A DNA stretch of 64,000 nt from Echinometra lucunter (GCA_029962745.1 CM057157.1:7178197-7242196); one strand, 5' to 3'. Positions 1 through 11,954 are shown, counted from the stretch's first letter. Program-made: numbers and translations. Notes: generated by a model from the letters alone, not told the origin.

Positions 1-218
1 TCCCATAAACTCAATTCAATTGTGGTAAAAATATACTTCCCATCAAAAATGTTTGTAAACAATAGTAATGTTAATCTATGTCTGCATATTTCACCTTTAG
101 CTGATGCGATTTGTGATGACTTAGGATCTCATTTGACTTGCCATATTCAAGTCGTTCGTAAAGTCATTCGTAACTTTACGAACAGTTTATGAAACACCCC
201 CTGATATGTTATACTTAC

Positions 219-270
219 CAAAGAAGAGAGCGAGAGTGAGGCAAAAGACGGTGCTGCACAATTTAGCCAT
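219..270 (-). CDS. Candidate first coding exon of a secreted protein (signal peptide), partial
   Basis: Reading the minus strand, an ATG in good context (TATCATGG) opens 17 codons, MAKLCSTVFCLTLALFF, followed by one base and a strong splice donor (G then GTAAGTAT at 218-211). The peptide has a short basic N-terminus and a hydrophobic core, as a cleavable signal peptide would, and a phase-1 intron after the signal peptide is common in secreted animal proteins. The rest of the gene would lie left of the window. The reading frame stays open upstream of this ATG for another 84 codons, so a longer N-terminus cannot be excluded, but the hydrophobic run then stops looking like a signal peptide. The mature protein is unknown. 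Basis: donor and peptide are seen; gene status is inferred. Confidence 0.42.
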
Positions 271-825
271 GATATCCTCATCAACTTTTTCAATCAAAAT
301 CCTAAAGTCTGAATAATTTGAAATATGAAGCAATGTTGTCGTCAGATCAAGTAGAAAATATGCTGTTTCAAACTGAGCCCAAGGCAGATCTGATTGGGAA
401 TCACGGTTCGATACCCTCCGCAGTGATTCACGAAGATTTCTGAAGGTTGCCGAGAAACGCCGATGAGCACCGAAGACTGATGATGCCCCGATCCGAATGA
501 TACTTCGACGTTCCTTGTACACTGTCAGCTACTATTACTCATACACTGTTGTGAAATAATGATTTTGCAATTTCCCCTCTCTTCGGGGTGACAGAGTCAC
601 GTATAGTCGGCGACGTTCTCGAAGACGATTTGTTCTGCGTCAGCAACGATTTCCGCTCTTGTCATGAATCCCTCGACGACAGATGTCGAGAAGAAAGGGT
701 TTGGGGTTTTAGAAACAGTTGTTGAAGGTTCTTCAATTTCGACTTGCGCTTAACAGTTGAGCAGGAATCGAACTGAAATGATAAAAGAAGAAGGATGACT
801 GTCAAATGAACTTATGTGGAATCCT
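271..825. other. Intergenic: upstream of the signal-peptide exon
   Basis: This stretch would hold the 5' UTR and promoter of the minus-strand exon. I see no clear TATA box, no repeat and no second coding signal in it. Confidence 0.3.
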
Positions 826-974
826 GGGCCCCGTTTCATAAAAACTTGTTATTAATAACAAGTTGCAATAATTGTTATAAGCTAGTGAAATCCTTGTATA
901 TGATTGGCTGAGAGCAAATTTGTCATAGAAATGTGAAAGGTGTTACTGATAACAAGTTTTATGAAACGGGGCCC
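826..974. mobile_element. MITE with near-perfect terminal inverted repeats
   Basis: The element begins GGGCCCCGTTTCATAAAA and ends with the reverse complement, TTTTATGAAACGGGGCCC. The inverted match continues inward through an AACTTGTTAT stretch (ATAACAAGTT on the other side), and the interior is AT-rich. At 149 bp with no coding capacity it is a non-autonomous DNA transposon. The target duplication is not clear: GAATC occurs on both sides but not at equal distance from the ends. The superfamily is unassigned. Confidence 0.8.
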
Positions 975-1127
975 GAATCAAAACACTTGGAGATAGAAAA
1001 CTCATCAGAATTCTCAGTCGAAACTATGCGAATGTCCATCACTAGAAAAACGATGAATTTCAGCAACATGGCTATAACCAAGATAACATCGAGTTTGTCT
1101 AACTTTGAAGAATTGTTTGGCCACATG

Positions 1128-2352
1128 CACTGGCGTACTGGAGGGGGGGGGGGGGGCTTGGGGGGGGGGCGCCCGCCCCCCAAATAAATGTCAACCATGG
1201 TTTATTTTCAATTTTATATAAGTGTTATCACACGAATTTCATTACTTCTCCCGAGACTCCCTTTCTACTAGTAAGTAACGCATTCACAATTTCCCAAATA
1301 GCACGCATAGCAAGGCAGAAAACACGCATAATATCAATACTAATGTGTTTTATGATATAACACTTGGTTTTATCTGTCTATCTGACAATGGATTCAAAAT
1401 TTGATAATGAATATTCTTAGATTTACCGAAACTAGACACGGGCTTTAAGTTTGCAGTCCCAAATAGTGTTATTTTACAGAGTTGCAAACCATCAATACTG
1501 CAAAAAACTCCTTTACCATGGGAGTGCACTTGCGTAGCCAGAAGGGGGGACAATGGGGGCGGTCACCCCTCCAAAACACCAAGAAAAAAGAAAGAAAAAG
1601 TAGAAGGAAAAAAAAAAGCAGAAGCGAGAAAAGAAAAAAGGTAAGAGAACGTAAGAAGAGCGGGAGCAGACAAGGAACAATTCAAAGAAACGTCGGAGCT
1701 TCCGCGCTTCGCGCGGGAGGGGGAAAACTCCCCCCTCCCTGCACCCTCCCCCTAGGGAGCGCGCTTTGCGTGCTCACAACCGCCCCACTAAAATGAAATC
1801 CTAGCTACGCCACTGTGGGAGTGAAACCCTGGTATCCCACCGCATCACACCCTCTCCATGCTCGTCCTTTTTATTTCATAGCGTCTTTGTCTGTATCATT
1901 ATATTAAGTAACAAAGTTTTTTGTGTAACGCTGGTATTTGTTTGAAACTTAAGAAGATTATTTTGGGCTGCATGTTTTCATAATCATGTTTTCAAGTTGA
2001 ATTTCATGAAAAAATATCCTTTTCCGGTCGGTAGATTGATGACACGTTTATCCATAACAGTGCATGTCATCAAACGTCGGAGCTCCCCCTCCCTGCACCC
2101 TCCCCCCTAGGGAGCACGCTTCGCGTGCTCACTACCGCCCCACTAAAATGAAATCCTTTTGTTGGAAATGAGAGAAAATAAAAATTGAACTGAACTAAAG
2201 TTGGAATTTAAGTCGAAAAAATGAAAAAGCTCCGTATCGTGAAGGGGGGGGGGGGGGTACCCCGGCTCGGTCGCTACACTCTCTCAGGGATGGTCGCTTC
2301 GCTCCTCGGAAAGACTGAGCCCCCCCAAATATTTTGGCTCATTACGCCACTG
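1128..2352. mobile_element. hAT-type non-autonomous element, with another hAT MITE nested inside
   Basis: The left end is CACTGGCGTACTGG and the right end, read inward on the other strand, is CAGTGGCGTAATGAG. The two ends are flanked by the identical 8-bp sequence GCCACATG at 1120-1127 and 2353-2360. An 8-bp duplication and CA..TG ends fit hAT transposition. A G-tract lies just inside the left end and a C-tract near the right end. No transposase frame was seen. Positions 2074-2158 repeat, with some divergence, part of the nested element at 1690-1800, so the interior is composite. Confidence 0.72.
1527..1815. mobile_element. hAT-type MITE with perfect 8-bp target duplication
   Basis: The terminal repeats are CACTTGCGTAGCCAG on the left and, inverted, CAGTGGCGTAGCTAG on the right. 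The flanks carry the perfect direct repeat TGGGAGTG at 1519-1526 and 1816-1823. It has no transposase. A purine-rich interior (AAG-rich, 1580-1690) creates a spurious open frame. It was inserted into the older element around it. Confidence 0.85.
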
Positions 2353-2360
2353 GCCACATG

Positions 2361-3776
2361 GAAAAAAATTACAAAGAAACAAATGACGAGGATGTAACTT
2401 TAAAAAGGTAAAGAAACGGACATTTCAGATTTGTCGTATTATTTTCATCGAATCACTATCAAGCATACCACAATATGCTAATATAATACATGAAATAATG
2501 ACAAAAATATCAGAATTAATATTTCTCATGTTTCAGTGAAGAATAGGAGTTTTGAAAACACATCCAAGTTTGGGGAGTCTCACATATACTTCTTGATTAA
2601 TAAAACGGTGGGCTCAGAAAGCAATCTCAGTTTCATCAAGGAGTTATCGCACAACTCACTCCTGGTTTATCAGTATACCACTGTTAAGAAATCTGAATCG
2701 ACAAAGAAACGAGCAAACAAAAGGAAATCAGTGCTGAACTTTTGTCAAAACTGGAAACAACTGTAAACAACTGCCCCAGACTGTTCTTTTTTGCCCTCCG
2801 CCGTTAGATTTTAAACTCGCTTACCGCAAAATCAAAATAATTACATATTACGAGAAAACAGTTACAGTGAAATTTAGTCTAATCGGCCTTCATCAGGAGC
2901 GACTGAAAATGCCAACAAAAAAATTAGATTTCCATCGACATTTATCACCTGCTAAACTTGCACTTATCGTTGAACGTAAAACAAGGAACCACTTGCTCTG
3001 GCGAGAGATTTATATCGAAGTCAACTTCAAACACGCAACTGGGTCAACGTCTCTGCATTAATTTGGAATCCAAATAAATTGTCCGAAGTTGCAAGGACAA
3101 TGCTCCGGGGCTGAAAAAAATGTATTTTCATATTTTTTTCCAGGGGAGGGATTTGGTGTAAGGTCAAATCTATTAAGTGCGGCTGACCTCTGAATTACTG
3201 GCTCTGCTCATGTTATCTAACTTGAGTCTTTACTGTATTATGTTTCTTTGTTTCCTGTATACCAAATCTTTTCAAGTGGAGGCGCCCTTGCTTTTGTTGC
3301 AGTCGGGTCTTCCTGGACAATGGATAAATCCACACTGGACTTTTATCTTCTGGGCTGCTTTCTTCGTGGCGCGATGTCGTAAAATGGTTGTGGATGAGAT
3401 AGAAAAGATTTGATTGAATGTTCCAAATCAGTGGGTCACTTTCTAATTGTACGGGCTTCAATGTGGACATCACTTTGGACAAGAATTTCATATACCGTTG
3501 TGATATCAATCATTCCACGTCGGTGGTTTGATTTATAGTATTGATTGTGAACACACATGCACGTTCATTTCAAAGGCGCGTGGATTATAAGATACACGGG
3601 ATTATGATCAATATCTGACTGAGTGGCATGATTTATAGACGAAAGAGAAGCTGCATGGAGGGAAACCCGATTTCAAAGAAATCGCCGGTCTTTGTGCGCC
3701 TCCTATCCCTGTTTATCAAAATTTGTTTCTCTTTCCATATATATTTTATAAATCTCGTTCTTTCGTTCTCTCTTTC
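2361..3776. other. Gene-free stretch
   Basis: AT-rich unique sequence with only short, composition-driven frames. A pyrimidine-AG acceptor-like site precedes a 76-codon frame at 2534-2766, but nothing else supports an exon. Confidence 0.3.

Positions 3777-3853
<77 letters not shown>
3777..3853 (+). repeat. (TCTG)n followed by (TC)n microsatellite
   Basis: Nine to ten TCTG units run directly into a (TC)n tract. The open frames across it read only Ser/Leu/Cys/Val repeats and are not genes. Confidence 0.95.
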
Positions 3854-3854
<1 letters not shown>

Positions 3855-4676
3855 TCGGTCTATTCTACCGGTTCTCTTTCCATATTACAATTGCCCCATC
3901 TCATTCTCTCTCCCCTTGAGATAAAAATTGGGTGAGTTCTCTCTCTCTATCTCTTTCTTTCTTCCCGTTCCCTGCAAAGCATGAAGCAACCTTGCCCGTC
4001 AGGCGTCATGTCCTTTTACACGTTTTTTTTTTTAAAGCAAATTCTTATCGAAATGATGATCTTAAACTTGTGTATTCGCGCACAAAACTGGAAACGTTTA
4101 ATAAGAGCAGTCTTACTAAACAGATGCCATAAGACAGTGCCTGCAAGATAGGATTCATTTCGGGGAAAATTTTATGAAATCATTCAGATCATGTATCCGA
4201 AAAGCTTTGCATCAAATTGAGAAGAATCCCAGTAAGATATGGGGAACGATTTCCAAAGTCCATTTTTCTGTCAGGATAAACGCGTTCATACGGTCCCCCG
4301 AGAGTCTGAAATCAATGACCGCATAAACAGACACCAAACTATAGCGAGAAGTAGGAGTTTCAGTTCGCATAAAATTGAAAAAAAATTTAATAAAGTAAAA
4401 CAACACAAAATGAGACCATTATGCGACAAAGTGTCAAAACAGACATACATTATATGCCACTTGCCTATTTTCGTCAACCATGGCCATTTGAGCTCGATCG
4501 AATGTACATTTGTATGTTTAAAAATGTGACTACAGTGAAAATATTTCGGTTTTTAGATATTAAGGAGTAACCCCTTCCCAGCGATATTAAAAGAATAGTA
4601 GAAACGAAAATACAACTACGCTATAGTCAACTATTAACACCTTTAAGCAAATTATCAAATTAGGCATTTAAAGGGA
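3854..4676. other. Gene-free stretch
   Basis: AT-rich sequence between the microsatellite and the foldback element. I recognise no gene, RNA or repeat. Confidence 0.3.
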
Positions 4677-5226
4677 AAGGCCTCCCTAGAAATTTCACTA
4701 TTTCAATAAAAGGAGATAAATTTGAACAACATTTTTAAAAAGACATGAGCAAAATCGGTCAAAGAATAAGAAAATTACATTCATTTACATTTTCTAGTAA
4801 ACTACTTTCGGCTCTGCAAATTGGCAACACTGATAACATCATATGCGAGCAGGTCTCCATTCACTTTGTACATGAATTTTTACATTTCCTGAATTTTCTT
4901 GGAATTTACACATTTTTAACCCCCATGGTCAATGTATGTTCAAAAGAATTGCTTTTTACATAGCATACTTTGACTATGGGGTAAGAAAATGTGTAACTTC
5001 CAAGAAAATTGAGAAAATGTGAAGTTTCCTGTACAAAATGAATGGAGACCTGTTCGCATATGATGTCATCAGTGTTGCCAATTTGCAGAGCCGAGAGTAG
5101 TTTACTAGAAAATGTAAATGAATGTAATTTTCTTATTCTTTGACCGATTTTGCTCATTTCTGTTTTTAAAATGCTGTTCAAATTTATCTCCTTTTATTGA
5201 AATAGTGAAACTTCTAGGGTGGACTT
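4677..5226. mobile_element. Foldback element: two arms of about 262 bp around a 25-nt loop
   Basis: Left arm 4677-4938 is closely matched by the inverted right arm 4964-5226, with scattered mismatches and a few small indels. The outermost sequence is GGCCTCCCTAGAAATTTCAC, against GTCCACCCTAGAAGTTTCAC at the other end. Each arm therefore contains the same peptide frame (…MSKIGQRIRKLHSF…) on opposite strands, which is a symmetry artefact and not two genes. A transcript from either strand would form an almost uninterrupted hairpin. A target duplication was not identified. Confidence 0.88.
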
Positions 5227-7351
5227 ACTTTTTAAAACTTAGTCCCAGAGGAAGGTTAAGAAAGTTAGAAGTCGAAACGAGAAAAAAAGAAAAGAAAAAA
5301 GAACAAAGAACAAAGAACAAAATCCCCAGGATAGCAAGTAAACTTACTACACAATTGCTACTAGACGGTCATTACGGTGGTACTGAGTGAGGATCAGCAG
5401 AAAATCACGAAAAAAAATCTCTTAATGTCCTTGTGTCGTCTGCTCAATACAGAACATGAAATATTCCAAGTGTAAAATAAGGTTGCAAATCCAATATTGA
5501 AAGTTTGATGCAAACTTCTTCAATCTCTTACAACATCTCAACATCTAATTTTGCAAGTTGCAGCGAAGATCATTTTACGACGTGCGTCCTGCTCGCATCT
5601 TCGTTGAACTCTGAAACCTTCTACAACCCCAACGAACGATTTTGTACTTGAGCAGGCAGGAGAGGGGGAAGTTTGCGGTGGACCGTTTCGCACCAGGGCT
5701 GAAGGCAACACCGGCCCATTAATCACCGAGAAAAAATCACGGGCGTTGAAAGAAGAGACAGAACTATTTGATTTTCAAATAATTGATTGCATCCTATAGA
5801 TGGTACATAGGCTGGTTAAAAAGCCATTTAGTTCCACGCACGTTGGTTCGCCGCAGTGGCGGATAGGACACAATTGAACACAATTGGCTGAACAAGTAGC
5901 CAAATTAGTTTGATAATCGTCCAATTGTACAAGGTGGTTCAACAAAATACTGTCTACGAAAAAGACTCTATGTTTTTCTCGGTGGGAGTAAAATCAAACT
6001 TTTTACAGCACACCATAAATTCTAAAAATGTAATATTTCCTCCTTTTGAAAGTTTTACTTTCTACGAACATAATAATTCTATCCAGAGATCAATCTCATT
6101 TGCAAATAGAACAAAATCTACAGTAATTCCGATAACTGCTGTTTTCATACTATTGTGCAGTAGGAAAGATGAAAATGTAGCTGAATATTCAGCAGACCAG
6201 CAATATTCAATCTTTGATTTTGTACATGTGATGTACCTGATGACCCAGGCCACGATTCTTGGGACTATATTATACTAAAATCAAAGACACGAATTTTTGT
6301 AACATGTCCTCGAACAAAATGCTTAATTCCAATATTGATGTTAACATGATTGTACAGAGTAAACGCCTTTCTGGCGTAGTATAGAAGGCAATGCAAAAAA
6401 TGGTATATACCTTAAAATGAATTATGATAGTGTCGACAATATGGCGGCTTTTCCTAAATGGTCAACTAAGATCATAATCGCCATTGGCGACGCACCCATG
6501 GAGAGTGTAGAATCTTTTAACAATCGGTTAATTAGTTAATAATATCGTTTGCTAAGAGGGACAATCATTACACCTACGTCGCCGTAAGGCCAGGGAAAGC
6601 TAACGGGTTAATTAATTGGTAATTCTGGTCAGTAGACGTATGCTAATAGCTCAACTTCGGTAATGAGATAAACAGAACAATGTTTCGTTAGTCTGACTTT
6701 AATTGGTCATCAAATTATATCGAATAAACCTTCTTGCTCTTCATCAGACGTCTTCGTTCTCTCATCTAATTTTGCTAATCTGTCTATTCAGTTTCACTTC
6801 TTGCAAATGTCAAAAATTCTTACAAACTATGGACTTGGAAAGATAGCACACCCATAAAACATTACTGTGACTCACAGAGCAATACATCAAAAGATGTCAA
6901 CAAATTTTTTTAATCAAATGCGGTACAGAACCTGTCTCAGGAGCAAAATCCCGAATGCACGCTACGGACTTTTGTTATACTCTGTATCAGCTGTTTATGC
7001 TTTTTTAAAAGCAAAGGAAAAAGGGTCAAAAATATAACTAAACATCACTCAAACATCAAACAAAAAAGTCACTGTCCGGACCAAGGCTTTGACAAGGAGT
7101 CCGTAACGGGCCTGCTGGGGTAGAAATTCTCCACTAAACCAGGAACAGATTTTAATCTCTCAGCGCTACAGAATTATGCGGTTTCCTTATCTAACATGAC
7201 CTGTATTGAGACAGTTAACTCATAATAAAAGCGCAATTATCATCTCTAATTCATAAACCGGAAAGGGGTATGATCCGTGTTGACTTTGCACTTGCTGCGA
7301 GGCAACCCCATGTTATGCGCATCACAGCGTGATCTCTATACCAAGGGCTTT
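5227..7351. other. Gene-free stretch
   Basis: AT-rich unique sequence with short frames only. No supported gene, RNA or element. Confidence 0.3.
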
Positions 7352-7692
7352 CCAAATTAGCAGGAATGCTGTTACTAGATGATGTCTTTATTCATCGTAA
7401 ACATGATAAAACCCCACAGTTTTCCTTCTTTTTTTCCGCGGGGGGGGGGGGGGGGGGGAGGAGGGTGGAGGGGTGATAGGTTTGAACGATTCATACGGTT
7501 TGAATGACGCCAAATTTTCAGGAATGCTGCTACTAGATGATATCTTTATTCACCATATACATGGTAAACACCCACAGTTTTCCTTCGGGTTTTTTTTCCC
7601 AGGAGAGGGGGGGGGGGGGGGGGGGGGGGGGGGAGGGGAGTAGGAGGGTGGAAGGATGGTAGGTTGGAATGATTCATACCGTTTGGATGGCA
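7352..7692 (+). repeat. Two tandem copies of a unit of about 160-180 bp, each with a poly-G run
   Basis: Unit 1 (about 7352-7509) and unit 2 (about 7510-7692) share CAGGAATGCTGYTACTAGATG, then TCTTTATTCA, CCCACAGTTTTCCTTC, a long G run, GGAGGGTGGA and GATTCATAC. The G run differs in length (about 19 against more than 20). This is a local tandem duplication with no coding content. Confidence 0.88.
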
Positions 7693-8520
7693 TCATATTT
7701 CTGTTAACACCTGAAATGGCACAGGTTCCTCAAATGAGGTCAAATTTACACATCTGCTGTGCTGAAAAGTGATATTTTAAGGCATGATTTGAAAAGATCT
7801 AGGCAATTTTCACAAATAATAAAAAAGCAAAACGGATTAAGAGGAGTTAAGAAATAAATGGGGGTATAGCTGAAGAAATCATAATTGTGAAAACAAAATT
7901 GGTAATAGCTCATCAGATCATGACATGCAGCAGACAAGAAATGGAAGTTTCTAAAATATTATGTAATGATATAAAAATCAAAATTTCCTTTTAAATCCGC
8001 ACCTGAAAAGAGGTTTATGCGAGAGGGGATGATAAGGATATAGGGTTCAAATCTATATTCTAATCAACTTTTATATTTAATACATCAGAATGAAATCTAT
8101 TAAATGTTGAGCAAGGTAGTTTCAAACTTTAACGGTGGACTTAATACTGCTTTTAAAGTTCCATGCAATGAATTACCCTATAGCTCTCATTACTCATTTG
8201 AGAGGTATTGACATATCGTAGGATAAATCTATCAACAATTCTTAATGATATGTAAAATTTGTTTTGACATTCTAATCTTACCAATCAAATAGATGGAGGA
8301 TTTTAAGCAAAAGATGGCAATTTTCTCAAAAAGTACAATCTACTGTTACAGGTGTATCAGGTATTGAGAAAGTATAATTTGAGGATAACGACCTCTTATT
8401 TTGTCGTTTATGCCCCTCCCAATAAAATACTTCCTTCACCTGTTCAAGTTTGTACAACAGGTGGAGGAATATCAGTTTACCAACAGGTTAAACCAACTTC
8501 CCTCTTCCTTGCCCTCCTAT
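7693..8520. other. Gene-free stretch
   Basis: AT-rich sequence, nothing recognised. A C-run and a (TC)n tract follow at 8521-8590. Confidence 0.3.
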
Positions 8521-8696
8521 ACCCCCCCCCCCCTCCCCGCCCCACCTCTCTCTTACCCCATCTAATCTCTCTCTCTCTCTCTCTCGGCCTCCCTCCTCTC
8601 TTTCTCTCTCAACCCATTCTCTCTGCATATATCTCCCTGTTTCTTTCCTTTATTTTCATCCTGTATATCTTTTTTACCTCCCCTTCTGTCTCTCTC

Positions 8697-8815
8697 GGAG
8701 GTGCGACTGCTCAGTGTGTTTGGGAATCAGAAGGTCTTGGGTTCAAAACCATGTAAATGCATTAGCAATGCTCTATGGTAAGGTGTAAATCCATCCTCTA
8801 GTATTAAGATAATGA
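8697..8815 (+). mobile_element. tRNA-derived SINE fragment, same family as 21744-21965
   Basis: The sequence aligns along its length with the minus strand of the SINE at 21744-21965. It has a GGAGGTGC head, a decayed A-box region (CTGCTCAGTG), a B-box-like GGGTTCAAAACC, and then the tail motif GGTAAGGTGTAAATCCATCCTC. It is non-coding. Confidence 0.65.
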
Positions 8816-9606
8816 AGACGTAAAACTTTCTCGGTCTACTAGTATGTTCACCTTTAAAATAAAATGACCACAATCTAATTGTCACCCCCTTTTTATAACA
8901 CAGGAAATATTACTGAGTCTTTCTATGATTTACTGAAAATCAAATTAGGTCTAAATGATTTCTGGGGCCTATACAAAATAGGAAATTTAAAAACAGAACG
9001 CTCGTTATTACGAACATACTGCTTGAGAAAGGAAGATAACAAGTGAATGTTCCATAAAATTGACCTCTAATTCTTCCCCTCTTCATGCCTGTCCTTGCTC
9101 TCTATAATTGCCTATTGACGCTGGCAACTGTTTTAAGTAATTTTATATAAATCTAGACCTACTAAGTCTAGATATTAGTTGGTCCTCGCGTGCCATTACA
9201 CGAGTTTTGGAACGAATGTAACGAAAGAACGAATTTCATGGAAGAACAATCGTCATGAGGCGAACCAAATCCAATGGAACAATCAAGCGAGAAAGACTCG
9301 AGGAATTAATCGGCAAAGGGTTTCAGTAACCCATAATCTAGTTATCTGGTAGGTCACCCATGTGACTCTCTACTGCTGATCACATGGCCAAAATAAAGTA
9401 ATTGACGATTGTGACATATACTATTGCCCCCCCTTTTTTTTTTTTACTTAAAGGCTGTCAGAAACTGTACAAACATTGAATCGAGCCCCTTCCCTTCCCG
9501 CATCTAATGCATGAGGGAGAAGCCTGTGTCAACAACTTAAATCAAGCGGGAAAAGCCGGTCGACCGTCACTTTCGGACTAAACAGACAAGTTGTTCATTC
9601 CCCACT
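8816..9606. other. Gene-free stretch
   Basis: Unique AT-rich sequence. No gene or repeat recognised. Confidence 0.3.
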
Positions 9607-10133
9607 ATACCGGGCGTCCCAGAAAAAGCGGAACGGCGGATTTTCAGTACTTTACCCTATTAATGTTGATATTTTGTTTACACCAATGGCTAAAGCAACT
9701 TCTACCAAAGAAAATGATACCAAGATCATTGAATTTGGAGAAGTAATTCTAAATCTATGCCCGTTATTTTAAATTCAGTAATTTTCAAATTTCGCATGTT
9801 TTGGGGGGACAGATGAGAGCAGAATTGTGCCGGGAATGGCCTTTCATATGGCATGTTTTGTTATTTACATGCATCAATGGGCTTCCCTCAAACATCGTAT
9901 TATGAAAGGCCTTCCCGACACAATTTTGCTCTCATCTCTCGCCCAAAATTTGAAAATGACGGTATTTCAAGACATGGTCATAGAATTAAAATTACTTCAC
10001 CAAATTCAATGATATCGGTATCATTCTTCTCGTTAGAGGAGGCTTTACCCAATGATGTAGAAAAAAAAAAAAAACTTTTCAAAGGTAAAGTACTGAAAAT
10101 CCGCCGTTCCGCTTTTTCTCGACACCCGGTATA
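9607..10133. mobile_element. Mariner-like non-autonomous element with long inverted ends
   Basis: Left end TACCGGGCGTCCCAGAAAAA and inverted right end TACCGGGTGTCGAGAAAAAG both continue into GCGGAACGGCGGATTTTCAG. A TA dinucleotide flanks each side. TA targets and ends with a CCGGGTGTC-like core are known for mariner-type MITEs. Inner segments also pair: AAATTTGAAAATGACGG near the right mirrors CAGTAATTTTCAAATTT near the left, and GAGAGCAAAATTGTG-type blocks mirror each other about the middle. The element is about 527 bp with no transposase. Confidence 0.8.
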
Positions 10134-10355
10134 TGGAGTAGTGATGTCACAGTGGTTCAACTTTTCACCTGGTGCTAACAAAGACATTGTTAAATGCAAC
10201 TATATACCAAACTTTTATTTTCATCTTTGTTAGAAAATGGACTGAGAAGGCGTCAAACAAAACAGTTAATACCTATATTATTACCGATTCGTTACACATA
10301 TTACTAATAGTTAATACAGTATTACCAATATAGATGATTTAGGGAATGCGCTTTC

Positions 10356-10357
10356 AA

Positions 10358-10388
<31 letters not shown>

Positions 10389-10424
10389 CAAAACAAAACA
10401 AAACAAAACAAAACAAAACAAACA

Positions 10425-10455
<31 letters not shown>

Positions 10456-10563
10456 CAAAACAAAACAAAACAAACAAAGCAAAACAAAACAAAACAAAAC
10501 AAACAAAAAAAAAACAAAACAAACAAAACAAAACAAAACAAAACAAAACAAAAACAAAAAAAA
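10356..10563 (+). repeat. (AAAAC)n pentanucleotide microsatellite
   Basis: About 208 bp of AAAAC units with occasional AAAC and A-run variants. Long frames on both strands through it (Lys/Gln/Asn/Thr, or Phe/Cys/Leu/Val repeats) are artefacts. Confidence 0.97.
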
Positions 10564-11879
10564 GTAAGAGGGGTCCAGCTGCTGATAAGCAAAAAAAAGG
10601 TCCTCAAGTGAAATGTAGAATAAGAGAATAAAAAAAAGGTCCACTTGGGTAGATATGCAAAAACATTTGATGCAATGATAATACTGAAGAGAAACAAAAA
10701 AATGATTTTTAACAAATGTTTGTTCATTGAAATTCTTTGGGGGCAGCAGATCCCCCCCCCCCCACCACGCATCCACCAGTACACCTGAGTGGCCACAACG
10801 GTCGACGTTCGTTGATGATTTAAGTTTAAGGGTATTGAAACATGCACGCTAATAGTTTGGAAAGCAGATGCTTTCCTTTTTCTCTCCCCCCCCCCTTCTG
10901 TGAAGCAGCTTACATGCACATGCCCATGCAAAATCATGCTAGGCAAAATTAAGAAACTGCCTGCGGAAGTGGCGGGAATTTTAGGGCAGCAAGGACAAAT
11001 TAAACGATGTGTGAATGAAAACATTTAAGCAAGATAAAAAGCTTGCTCAGGCAATAATGTTATTTGATATACCGCACTTTGCATTGGGAAGGTGACAGTA
11101 TAAATACCGGGCATGGAAATATGAAACCATTTTCAATGTCATTCATTTTTATTACTTCTCCTCGACTTGCACTTCATACATTTTCACGGTCGTTAAAAGA
11201 AAGATTTCGCCCCCACCCTCTCTCTCTCCCTCTCTCTTCCTCTCTTCGTCTCATTCTCTGTTTCTTCCTCTCCTCTTATTTTCTTAACATTTCGCAAGAC
11301 TGATGGTTAAAAATATCAAATAAATAGCACTACAAAGCTGTGAACTAACGTCATGGCATATTCCGCTTATGACTCAAGATGACCGTAAAAATAAATACAA
11401 AATTTACCACTGTATAAATGGATTTTTTTTTATCGGACCCCACTGAATATTCTATAGGCTTGTAATATTCAGGAATAGTAAATTAGAGACCATTATGTCC
11501 ATCCAAGGGGAAAGCTAGAGGTCACTTCAAACTTGTAAAGGAAAATTCATGGTCCGCATAAAACTGCCCGAAAACTGAACTTGCGCTGGACAGAACAACC
11601 GAATAGCAAAGGAGCGCCCGCTGTTGGGGAATTCATGGTTAACAATGGCTAAATAAATTGCAACAGTATCTCTTTGCTTCGTCCAGCGGTGAAATCAGCA
11701 GGTTTTAATTGTAATCGAATTAGCTACAAATCCGCTACATGGGAGGGTCGAATTAGTCAGCTGAATTCGGTGAAAGCCCACGTTTTGTATGGAAGCACTT
11801 TAAAAGGACAGCAATGTAGGTGACAAGTTTGGCTTTAATTCCCTCCCCCCCCCCTCCCACCAGCACAAAAAAAAGAAGG

Positions 11880-11884
<5 letters not shown>
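10564..11884. other. Gene-free stretch
   Basis: Contains C-runs near 10755 and 10890 and a TC-rich patch at 11210-11280. No gene recognised. Confidence 0.3.
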
Positions 11885-11937
<53 letters not shown>

Positions 11938-11954
11938 AGGGAGAGAGAGAGAGA
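11885..11954 (+). repeat. (AG)n microsatellite interrupted by a G run
   Basis: Roughly 45 bp of AG units, a G run, then more AG units. The Arg/Glu or Ser/Leu frames across it are artefacts. Confidence 0.95.

Noticed and set aside
1482..1796. 104-codon basic frame
   Set aside because: It lies almost wholly inside the MITE at 1527-1815 and reflects its purine-rich core.
2534..2766. 76-codon frame after an acceptor-like pyrimidine-AG
   Set aside because: No donor, no partner exon and no recognisable domain. It lies beside transposon sequence.
4745..5181. Two similar small proteins on opposite strands (MSKIGQRIRKLHSF…)
   Set aside because: They are the same sequence in the two arms of the foldback element. 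There is no other coding evidence.
10311..11024. 237-codon minus-strand frame rich in Phe/Cys/Leu
   Set aside because: About a third of it is the (AAAAC)n repeat. The rest has no recognisable domain or conserved feature.
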